From Methanothermococcus okinawensis (GTDB lineage Archaea; AGJL01; Methanococci; Methanococcales; Methanococcaceae), in contig DQVU01000112.1 of NCBI GenBank assembly GCA_015661585.1, positions 1 through 6,460 on the forward strand: a stretch of 6,460 nt of DNA. The letters run 5' to 3'. The notes beneath the pieces were generated by a model. The model was not told the DNA's origin, did not search any database, and saw only the letters and a list, made by a program, of their open reading frames with translations. This document shows, piece after piece, positions 1-5,093 of this stretch. The position numbers and the translations under genes are program-made. Numbering within the stretch: the stretch's first letter is position 1; each line of letters opens with the position of its first letter.

Positions 1-423
1 GCTCCAGATCTGGTGGAGAAGGTTGGAGAGGCTTTGAAGTTGTTAGGGGTTAAGAGAGCCCTTGTAGTCCATGGGGATGGTCTCGACGAGTTGGATCCAA
101 GAGGTCCCTCAAAGGTATGTGAGGTTGTAAGGAATAAAATTGAGACCTATACTCTATCTCCCGAGGATTTTGGATTGGAGAGGACGAAGATAGTGCCATG
201 TGGTAGCCCTGAGGAGAGTGCAGAGAGGATAATTAAGGTATTCTCTGGTAAGAGGAACGAGGATAGAAACTTTATAGTACTGAATGCATCTGCAGCTCTC
301 TACACCTGTGGGATGGCATCAGATTATCCAGAGGCTGTGGAGATGGTAAATAATGTAATAGACAGTGAGGAGGTGTTGGAGAAGTTGGAAAAGATAAAGA
401 GATATTCAGAGAAGTTGAAATAA
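1..423 (+). CDS. trpD: Anthranilate phosphoribosyltransferase, C-terminal part (5' end outside window)
   Basis: This cytoplasmic enzyme of tryptophan biosynthesis transfers the phosphoribosyl group of PRPP to anthranilate. The frame is open from base 1 (A-P-D-L-V-E-K-V...), so the internal GTG at 13 is not the start; about 140 C-terminal residues are present of a protein usually about 330-350 long. The visible part matches the C-terminal half of the alpha/beta domain: the strand and loop ALVVHGDGLDELDPRGPSK, then the family pattern of an 'FGL' strand, a 'G(S/D)..E(S/N)A..I' helix (about residues 61-75) and a 'F(I)VLNASAALY' helix (about 88-98). The PRPP-binding glycine loop and the anthranilate-site histidine lie in the missing N-terminal half. 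The gene ends with TAA at 421-423 and faces the GTPase gene tail to tail. No trp gene follows, so it is either last in a trp operon or alone. The family call is confident. Confidence 0.93.
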   Translation, partial: APDLVEKVGEALKLLGVKRALVVHGDGLDELDPRGPSKVCEVVRNKIETYTLSPEDFGLERTKIVPCGSPEESAERIIKVFSGKRNEDRNFIVLNASAALYTCGMASDYPEAVEMVNNVIDSEEVLEKLEKIKRYSEKLK

Positions 424-520
424 AGTAAATTTAGATTCCATCAAAGTAATATCTATAACTAAAAAACCTGGTTCTCATTAAAAATCCTTATAAAAAATTA
501 ATATATATAAAAATAATGAA

Positions 521-540
521 GATAAAAAATAAAAAAGAAA
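521..540 (-). terminator. Possible T-tract terminator for the GTPase gene
   Basis: Read on the minus strand, the A-tracts here become two oligo-T runs, the first strong T-run downstream of the GTPase stop codon at 841. Archaeal RNA polymerase can terminate at T-tracts without a hairpin. The tract belongs to the A-rich left arm of repeat copy 1, so the GTPase message would extend about 300 nt through the element. This is inferred from base composition only. Confidence 0.3.
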
Positions 541-705
541 GTATAAACAGAGAGATGTCACTACTCCTCAATATTTGGAGGAAAGGAGATTCTCTAGATA
601 CCTTCTAACTACTGTTGGATATTCTTTATACCATCTCGGAATTCCTACCTTTATCTCAGTGTTCAGGAAACATCTGGAGGTATAGATATAGTTAATGATC
701 TCACT

Positions 706-757
706 TCTTTTTGTTATTTTATTACATTTTAATTGAGATTTTTATTATAATTTTTTA
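706..757 (+). terminator. Possible T-tract terminator for trpD
   Basis: Successive runs of 4-6 T on the plus strand form the T-rich right arm of repeat copy 1, and they are the first dense T-tracts after the trpD stop. This fits hairpin-independent archaeal termination. Together with the A-rich left arm, copy 1 would work as a bidirectional terminator between convergent genes. Inferred from composition. Confidence 0.3.
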
Positions 758-840
758 ATCACTACTTGATGGGAACTAAGGTTTTATAATTATTTTATCA
801 GGATTTTTCGATAGTAACTGAAATTTACTAATTTCCTATT

Positions 841-1872
841 TCATAACCCTTTTACAATCTCAGCAACCTTCCTCTTTAAAATATCTAAGTTGATATCCTT
901 TTCTGTGGATATCTTAACAACATCCTTAATACCTTTTTCCCTTAAAAACCTCTCCACCTTCTCTAAGTTCCCCCTGTATTCACTTTCATCTATATCTATC
1001 TTATTTATAGCAACTATTATAGGTACATCGAATGTCTCTATAACCTCATTCAATAGATTCAGTTGCTCATCGATGGGATAGCCGCAGTATTCGGTAGGAT
1101 CTATTACATAGATTATCCCATCTGCAAGGTAGTTAAGGGCTACAACTGCATGGAGTTCTATATCGTTCCTTTCGTAGATAGGTCTATCAAGTATACCAGG
1201 TGTATCTATAAATTGAATACCGTAGTGAGAATATCCAACATTGAGCCCCTTAGTTGTAAAGGGATAGGAGTTTACCTCAGGTTCTGCATCTGTCAACTTC
1301 CTTAGAAGTGAGGATTTTCCAACGTTGGGATAACCTGCTATTACTACAGTTGGTACATCCTTGACAGTTGGGATATTCTTCAGTTTTTCCCTCGCTACTG
1401 CAATACAGGCTAAATTTGGGTATATCTGTTTAAGTATAGAGGAAACCCTGCCGAAGAACTCCCTCCTTATTTTTGAGGCCTCCTGTGGAGTCTTTGCTCT
1501 CCTTATCTTTCTACTGTAGGTACTTCCAAGTTTTCTAACCAACTCAGAAGCCCAATGTACAGCACCAAGGGACTTCTTAAATTCATCACTGTCTATCAAG
1601 ATCTCCAATATCTCTCTGTAGAAGGGATTTAAATTATCTATGGAAGGCGTCTTCTTTACTATATTCAATAGGTAATCTGCTATAACAGAAGTTGCAGTTC
1701 TTACCTTCTGCTCCTCTATAATCCTTGACTTGTACAAACTGAGGCCTATTGTAGACTTTCTAAGTTTATCTGCAGCTTTTTCCGCCCTATTGTAGGCCTT
1801 GTTCATAAGTTCCTCTGGAAAGAGTATGGTAGGGATCTTTTTAAATGGATTGTCTTCCTTTCTCTTTCCCAT
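841..1872 (-). CDS. Nog1/Obg-type ribosome-assembly GTPase
   Basis: This 343-residue GTP-binding protein is closely similar in layout to Nog1, which in eukaryotes acts in 60S ribosomal subunit assembly; the archaeal form is presumed to act on the 50S subunit. Residues 1-170 are the helical N-terminal Nog1 domain, including NPFYREILEIL at about 82 and an RK/RR-rich stretch at about 113-137. The G domain follows: P-loop GYPNVGKS at 180-187, switch I FTTK at 205-208, DTPG at 223-226, NKID at 290-293 and a G5-like STEKD at 322-326. The signatures DTPGILDRPIYERN and the CGYPIDEQ segment (about 263-270) are specific to Nog1 rather than other Obg relatives. The long eukaryotic C-terminal tail is absent, as usual in archaea. 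The ATG at 1870-1872 is preceded on the minus strand by GGTGA four bases upstream. It is convergent with trpD and lies between two repeat copies. All GTPase motifs are intact. Confidence 0.93.
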   Translation of the reverse strand: MGKRKEDNPFKKIPTILFPEELMNKAYNRAEKAADKLRKSTIGLSLYKSRIIEEQKVRTATSVIADYLLNIVKKTPSIDNLNPFYREILEILIDSDEFKKSLGAVHWASELVRKLGSTYSRKIRRAKTPQEASKIRREFFGRVSSILKQIYPNLACIAVAREKLKNIPTVKDVPTVVIAGYPNVGKSSLLRKLTDAEPEVNSYPFTTKGLNVGYSHYGIQFIDTPGILDRPIYERNDIELHAVVALNYLADGIIYVIDPTEYCGYPIDEQLNLLNEVIETFDVPIIVAINKIDIDESEYRGNLEKVERFLREKGIKDVVKISTEKDINLDILKRKVAEIVKGL

Positions 1873-1876
1873 ATTT

Positions 1877-1881
1877 TCACC
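1877..1881 (-). promoter_or_regulatory. Ribosome binding site of the GTPase gene
   Basis: The minus-strand sequence GGTGA is complementary to the 3' end of archaeal 16S rRNA (anti-SD core TCACC). It lies four bases before the ATG at 1872 and supports that start. Confidence 0.7.
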
Positions 1882-1907
1882 AGATAGTTATTTAAAACAC
1901 TTAATCT

Positions 1908-1922
1908 CTTTTTTATTAAAAA
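1908..1922 (-). promoter_or_regulatory. Possible TATA box of the GTPase gene, at the repeat junction
   Basis: On the minus strand this reads TTTTTAATAAAAAAG, a plausible archaeal TATA element about 40 bp before the ATG, giving a leader of roughly 10-20 nt. It coincides with the direct repeat TATTAAA (1914-1920) and the outer end of repeat copy 2, so if copy 2 inserted here it did so at the promoter and left the TATA-like sequence intact. A closer TTTAAATA (minus strand, about 1887-1894) is too near the start codon to serve a leadered transcript. Confidence 0.35.
1914..1920 (+). repeat. Left 7-bp direct repeat (target-site duplication of copy 2)
   Basis: TATTAAA directly abuts the left inverted repeat of element copy 2, and the identical TATTAAA at 2209-2215 directly abuts the right inverted repeat. 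Exact abutment at both ends is what a transposition target duplication looks like, although the sequence is AT-only and a chance match is not negligible. Confidence 0.65.
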
Positions 1923-2208
1923 CCTTAGTTCCATCAACGTGATAGTTTAAAAACAATAAATAATATAAATATATAAATAAAAAAGTATAAACAGATGTAT
2001 CCACTCCTGAACATTGGAGAGGGACAACCCTCTGAATCTCTTATAACTGTTGATATTACAATAAAATTTCTATCTTTCTCTTAGTATCCCATAAACACCC
2101 TGAAATATTTAATAGTTTTTCTTATTTTTATTGATTATTTTCTTAGGATTTTTTATTATTTTTTATTATAACTATTCTTTTTAATCACTACTTGATGGAA
2201 CTAAGGTT
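1921..2208 (+). mobile_element. MITE-like element, copy 2 (best preserved)
   Basis: This 288-bp element carries a perfect 17-bp terminal inverted repeat: AACCTTAGTTCCATCAA at 1921-1937 and its reverse complement at 2192-2208. The similarity continues inward, with GTGAT near 1940 pairing with ATCAC near 2186. It is flanked by the 7-bp direct repeat TATTAAA. The left arm (1941-1980) has only about 8% G+C and is A-rich, the right arm (2101-2160) about 12% and T-rich, and the core (1981-2040) about 42%. The core contains a hairpin, AGAGGG-ACAA-CCCTCT, at 2018-2033, and a second potential stem, CTCC 2004-2007 with GGAG 2016-2019. No ORF is present, so movement would need a transposase encoded elsewhere. 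The transposase family cannot be named from the ends alone. It lies about 48 bp upstream of the GTPase start codon. Confidence 0.75.
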
Positions 2209-2215
2209 TATTAAA
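2209..2215 (+). repeat. Right 7-bp direct repeat (target-site duplication of copy 2)
   Basis: TATTAAA begins at the first base after the right inverted repeat of copy 2 and is identical to 1914-1920. See the left partner for interpretation. Confidence 0.65.
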
Positions 2216-2280
2216 ATTATTATAAAACAGAATTACTATAATTGATAGAGATTAAGGACTTTTTTAAAGATCTCTCATTC

Positions 2281-2400
2281 TCTTCTAAGTGGGTGGTTGT
2301 CAAGTCGTTTTTAGGTTTAACTACAAGGTAGGATCTTACTTTCTACCTCCAGTACTCAGAAACGTTAGAGAGAGGATTTTTACCTTTATCTGTTTGTCCC
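2281..2400. other. G+C-rich island in the spacer: repeat-core remnant or non-coding RNA candidate
   Basis: By hand count this 120-bp stretch is about 39% G+C, against about 23% in the 60 bases before it and 15% in the 60 bases after it. It shows no convincing reading frame. It contains CTACCTCCAGTACT at 2343-2356, matching CTACCTCCCCAGTACT at 5928-5943 in copy 4, so it may be the core of a truncated fifth element. It also has a possible stem, AGGTAG (2326-2331) with CTACCT (2343-2348). In AT-rich hyperthermophiles, G+C islands outside genes often mark structured RNAs, so a small RNA is the alternative. Strand is undetermined. Confidence 0.4.
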
Positions 2401-2480
2401 TTTTAGATGTTTAACAACCTTAGAAATTTTTCTAATTTTGTAATAATATTTTTATTGAATTCTGGCATTGTTGTTTAGAG

Positions 2481-2487
2481 TATAAAA
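2481..2487 (+). promoter_or_regulatory. Possible TATA box with a nearby palindrome downstream
   Basis: TATAAAA preceded by AG-rich sequence resembles an archaeal TATA box. Transcription would start near 2505-2512, exactly where the perfect palindrome GACAACTTGTC (2511-2521) lies. It could be a distal promoter of the ABC operon with a leader of about 160 nt, or of a small RNA. Supported by motif only. Confidence 0.3.
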
Positions 2488-2510
2488 GTTTTGTTCAAGA
2501 TTAAATTATT

Positions 2511-2525
2511 GACAACTTGTCGTTG
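2511..2525 (+). promoter_or_regulatory. Overlapping palindromes (operator or alternative hairpins)
   Basis: GACAA-C-TTGTC (2511-2521) overlaps ACAAC-TTGTC-GTTGT (2512-2526), so the same bases can form two mutually exclusive stems or a two-fold symmetric protein site. It lies about 30 bp downstream of a TATA-like box and about 140 bp upstream of the permease start. Function is not known. Confidence 0.3.
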
Positions 2526-2599
2526 TACCTTCCTTAACGAGAGTTTTTACTGATATCTTAAAAAATTATTTTAATAGTATTATTTTATAACCTTATAAC

Positions 2600-2625
2600 A
2601 CTTTTAACCTTAAAAAGTATAAAAT
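2600..2625 (+). promoter_or_regulatory. Promoter of the ABC transporter run, with an inverted repeat over it
   Basis: TATAAAAT at 2618-2625, preceded by the A-rich BRE-like TTAAAAAG, sits about 45-50 bp before the permease start codon and predicts transcription from about 2645, giving a short leader of about 25 nt. The inverted repeat ACTTTT (2600-2605) / AAAAGT (2613-2618) overlaps the BRE and the first base of the TATA box, where a bound repressor would block TBP/TFB. The sequence AACCTTA also occurs twice, about 17 bp apart (2589-2595 and 2606-2612). The promoter is likely; the operator is a guess. Confidence 0.5.
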
Positions 2626-2657
2626 ACACTGCTATCTATAAAACCTCAAGTACCTAT

Positions 2658-2665
2658 GGGGAGAT
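2658..2665 (+). promoter_or_regulatory. Ribosome binding site of the permease gene
   Basis: GGGGAGAT lies three bases before the ATG at 2669. It is a near match to the archaeal GGAGGTGAT consensus and supports this start. Confidence 0.55.
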
Positions 2666-2668
2666 AGT

Positions 2669-3427
2669 ATGGATATCAAGAAGGTAATAATGCCTATAGT
2701 GGGCCTTGTACTCTGGGAACTTTTGGCCATATGGTTGAACAACCCTGTAGTACTTCCTCCAGTGGAGAACGTGATCAAAATTTTAATAAATCCTCAGATA
2801 ACTCTCCTTGGAACAGGTACTTTAGTTGAAAATACCTTAGTGAGTATAAAGAGAGTACTTTCAGGGTTTATTGTGGCAGGTGTTGTTGGAATACCCTTGG
2901 GAATATTCATGGGTTATTTCTCAACAGTTATGGATCTCTTTGACACCGTTATAGAACTTCTGAGACCAATACCTCCCCTTGCATGGGTACCACTGGCTCT
3001 TGCATGGTTTGGTATAGGAGAGACTTCTATGTTGTTTATAATATTTATAGGAGCCTTTTTTCCCATACTACTTAACACCATTGCAGGGGTGAAGGGTGTT
3101 CCCAAAATACTTATAGAGACTGCTCAAACCCTTGGAGCCAGGGAGAAGGACATACTATTAAAGGTGGTTATACCTGCATCCTCTCCAAATATACTAACTG
3201 GGTTGAGGATAGGGGCAGGTATAGCCTGGATGTGTGTTGTAGCAGCGGAGATGCTCCCAGGAAGTAGTGCAGGCTTAGGATATCTCATCATGTACGCCTA
3301 CTCTCTAAGTAGGATGGATGTAGTTGTTGCATCTATGGTAATAATTGGTATAATAGGACTTACCTTAGACAGAGGACTGAGATATATAGAAGATAGATAC
3401 TTTAGATGGAGATATCTAATAAAATAA
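2669..3427 (+). CDS. ABC transporter permease, nitrate/sulfonate/taurine (SsuC/TauC) family
   Basis: This 252-residue integral membrane protein is expected to form a homodimeric pore driven by the ATPase encoded next. Hydrophobic segments lie at about 5-22, 62-82, 100-113, 120-140, 183-195 and 217-233. The segment RPIPPLAWVPLALAWFGIG (99-117) and the following GAFFPILLNTIAGVK (128-142) are hallmarks of the SsuC/TauC/NrtB/ThiX group. The EAA-type coupling motif, ETAQTLGAREKDILLKVVIP (150-169), contacts the ATPase. Length is typical. The family moves sulfonates, taurine, nitrate, cyanate, thiamine precursors or riboflavin, so the substrate cannot be read from the permease. For a methanogen a sulfonate related to coenzyme M is one possibility, by inference only. 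No periplasmic-type binding protein gene is adjacent. The next gene begins nine bases after the stop, so the two are surely co-transcribed. Confidence 0.92.
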   Translation: MDIKKVIMPIVGLVLWELLAIWLNNPVVLPPVENVIKILINPQITLLGTGTLVENTLVSIKRVLSGFIVAGVVGIPLGIFMGYFSTVMDLFDTVIELLRPIPPLAWVPLALAWFGIGETSMLFIIFIGAFFPILLNTIAGVKGVPKILIETAQTLGAREKDILLKVVIPASSPNILTGLRIGAGIAWMCVVAAEMLPGSSAGLGYLIMYAYSLSRMDVVVASMVIIGIIGLTLDRGLRYIEDRYFRWRYLIK

Positions 3428-3436
3428 GGTGTTCCT

Positions 3437-4228
3437 ATGGAGAATATACTGGAAATTAGGAATGTGAGTAAAAAGTTTGTAAGTAAGAAGAAGGAGATCC
3501 TGGCAGTAGATAACATTACTTTTAACGTCAAGTACAACGAATTTCTATCTATCGTCGGTCCCAGTGGATGTGGTAAATCCACACTCTTGAGGATGATTGC
3601 AGGGCTTGAGAAACCTACCTCTGGAGAAATCCTCATGGAAGGTAGGAGAATTGAGGGGCCTGGAGCAGAGAGAGGTTTGGTGTTTCAACAATATACCTTA
3701 CTACCTTGGAGAAATGTATTGGACAACGTTGCATTTGGGCTGGAAATTAGAGGTATGCCTAAGAAAGAGAGATACGAGATTGCCAAGAGGTTCATCAAGA
3801 TGATAGGGTTGGAGGGGTTTGAAGAGGCCTACCCCTATGAACTCAGTGGAGGGATGCAGCAGAGGGTGGCTATTGCAAGGACTTTGGCTAACGACCCTAA
3901 GATAGTACTCATGGATGAACCCTTTGGAGCCCTAGATACCCAGACTAGGACTATACTCCAACATGAACTTCTAAGGATATGGGAAAAGGAGAAAAAGACG
4001 GTTATATTCGTCACCCACAGTGTAGATGAGGCTATCTACCTCTCAGATAGAGTTATAGTGATGACTGCAAGACCTGGAAGGATAAAGGATATCATCCCTA
4101 TAGATCTGGAGAGACCGAGGAAAAGGGATACCTTGGAGTTCATAGAGTACAGGAGAAGGATAGTAAATATATTAAAGGATGAGGTACTTAAATCATATAA
4201 TATGTATAATTATTCAAAAGATGTATAA
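3437..4228 (+). CDS. ABC transporter ATP-binding protein, nitrate/sulfonate/taurine (SsuB/TauB) family
   Basis: This 263-residue cytoplasmic ATPase powers the preceding permease. Motifs are complete: Walker A GPSGCGKST (41-49), Q-loop glutamine in VFQQ (84), the family-typical LLPWRNVLDNVAFGLE (88-103), signature LSGGM (136-140), Walker B IVLMDEP (156-162) with catalytic Glu161, D-loop ALD (165-167) and switch histidine His194 in FVTHSVDEA. The stretch MTARPGRIKDIIPIDLERPR (209-228) is also typical of the SsuB/TauB group. GGTG lies six bases before the ATG, overlapping the nine-base gap after the permease. The last 10-15 residues are polar and Tyr/Asn-rich, an ordinary tail. The following regulator gene starts 12 bases after the stop, indicating one transcript. 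Confidence 0.94.
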   Translation: MENILEIRNVSKKFVSKKKEILAVDNITFNVKYNEFLSIVGPSGCGKSTLLRMIAGLEKPTSGEILMEGRRIEGPGAERGLVFQQYTLLPWRNVLDNVAFGLEIRGMPKKERYEIAKRFIKMIGLEGFEEAYPYELSGGMQQRVAIARTLANDPKIVLMDEPFGALDTQTRTILQHELLRIWEKEKKTVIFVTHSVDEAIYLSDRVIVMTARPGRIKDIIPIDLERPRKRDTLEFIEYRRRIVNILKDEVLKSYNMYNYSKDV

Positions 4229-4240
4229 AAATGGGATAGG

Positions 4241-5077
4241 ATGTTGAGAGGGAAAGACGCCACATTGGCTGCTATTATTGAAACAATACTCAACGAGGAA
4301 CCTGAAACCCAGGAAGAGATAGCAAAAAAGTTAAACATAAGTAGAAGGTACGTTGCAAAGTTGTTAAAGCCCTTGATAGATGAAAAGATAGTTATGCATC
4401 CCTACGTGGTGGATATAGAGAAGTTGTCGAAGTTGGAGATATACCACAGTATAGAAAAACCTATATCTCATACTATAGATCTACTGGATAAGATGGGTAA
4501 TAACGTACTGTACAACTTAGATAAGGTCCACAACGCACTGAAGACAAGAAACATAGAAAATGCAAAGAGTGTTATATTTCAAGATTACACTCTCAACAAG
4601 TTAGAGGAGGAGGTCAATATTACCCTTAAGATGGGCAATCTCAAGTATCTACCCTCTAAACAGACTGCACTCCTATCTAAGATAGCCTCTAATATTGAGA
4701 GATGTGGAGATTACCTGTCAAACATTGCAGAGGAGATTACAAAGGGTTTATATATAAAAGAGTATCTCTATGAGGACATCGATGAGATATTTAATATAAC
4801 TAAGAGGATGTTCTCCATCGCCATGGATATGGTGAGAAATGGTAATGCCTCTTTTGAGATATATGACTTAGAGGAGGAACTCCATAAGAAATTAGAAAAA
4901 ATCATGAAAGTTCTATCTGAGAGGGAGAAATGTGAAACAAAAAATATAAATTACTATATTCAATTTGGAATGTTCCTGAAGGATATCGAGAGATTTGGAG
5001 ATAGGTGTATAAAGATATTTGAAACAGGGAGGGAATTCCATCATGGACTATTGGAGGAAGGTTCAAGAAATAGATAA
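4241..5077 (+). CDS. Helix-turn-helix / PhoU-domain regulator
   Basis: This 278-residue protein has an N-terminal winged helix-turn-helix domain (about 1-65; TQEEIAKKLNISRRYVAKLLKPLI at 23-46) fused to a tandem PhoU region. PhoU metal-site motifs are visible twice: NIERCGDYLSNIAEE (151-165) and DIERFGDRCIKIFETG (248-263). The second departs from the usual D-x-x-x-N-x-x-E form, having Lys-Ile where Asn-Ile is usual. PhoU domains are three-helix bundles that bind metal and, in bacteria, link the phosphate ABC transporter to its sensor kinase. Archaeal HTH-PhoU fusions are presumed DNA-binding regulators. Here the partner is a sulfonate/nitrate-type rather than a Pst-type transporter, which is odd. 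The ATG at 4241 is preceded by a weak GGGATAGG. An ATG at 4231 is out of frame and hits TAG after two codons. Sixteen bases separate it from the next gene. Confidence 0.82.
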   Translation: MLRGKDATLAAIIETILNEEPETQEEIAKKLNISRRYVAKLLKPLIDEKIVMHPYVVDIEKLSKLEIYHSIEKPISHTIDLLDKMGNNVLYNLDKVHNALKTRNIENAKSVIFQDYTLNKLEEEVNITLKMGNLKYLPSKQTALLSKIASNIERCGDYLSNIAEEITKGLYIKEYLYEDIDEIFNITKRMFSIAMDMVRNGNASFEIYDLEEELHKKLEKIMKVLSEREKCETKNINYYIQFGMFLKDIERFGDRCIKIFETGREFHHGLLEEGSRNR

Positions 5078-5082
5078 TACCT

Positions 5083-5086
5083 GGTG
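5083..5086 (+). promoter_or_regulatory. Ribosome binding site that fixes the NikR-like start
   Basis: GGTG here, seven bases before the ATG at 5094, decides the start. The frame is open further upstream, to an ATG at 5019, but those codons overlap the PhoU gene and encode nothing like the family. Confidence 0.65.
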
Positions 5087-5093
5087 TATTGTC

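Larger units (their letters stand above)
465..783 (+). repeat. MITE-like intergenic element, copy 1
   Basis: This element of about 319 bp lies between the two convergent genes. Its ends are inverted: AACCTGGTTCTCAT at 465-478 pairs with ATGGGAACTAAGGTT at 769-783 (12 of 15 positions with one gap). The left arm (480-540) is A-rich and the right arm (700-757) T-rich; the core at 541-660 is about 37% G+C. It aligns with copy 2 over GTATAAACAG (541-550), the CTACTCCT core, the TAACT..TGTTG..ATATT stretch, and the right end TTTTTAATCACTACTTGATG. The flanks TATAACTA (454-461) and TATAATTA (785-792) are 7/8 alike and could be an eroded target duplication. A further end-like sequence, TTAGATTCCATCAAAG, lies just outside at 431-446. 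No ORF of useful size is present. It is inferred to be a non-autonomous mobile element or an intergenic repeat; function is unknown. Confidence 0.75.

Noticed and set aside
461..787. CRISPR leader or array in the AT-rich spacers
   Set aside because: There are no regularly spaced 25-37 bp repeats; the repeats seen are long, dispersed single units.
1063..1305. Plus-strand open frame of 80 codons inside the GTPase gene
   Set aside because: It is a shadow of the strongly conserved GTPase frame on the other strand with no start context.
2189..2200. C/D-box small RNA, because TTGATGG resembles a C box
   Set aside because: The motif is part of the terminal inverted repeat shared by the elements, and no matching D box at guide-RNA spacing is seen.
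3298..3636. Reverse-strand open frame of 112 codons across the permease/ATPase junction
   Set aside because: It is antisense to two genes with full family signatures and has no ribosome binding site or recognisable domain.
4231..4239. ATG at 4231 as start of the PhoU-type gene
   Set aside because: It is in another frame and meets TAG after two codons.
5019..5093. Upstream extension of the NikR-like frame to the ATG at 5019
   Set aside because: The extra 25 codons overlap the PhoU gene, do not resemble the family, and the ATG at 5094 has a well-placed GGTG and begins exactly at the family N-terminus.
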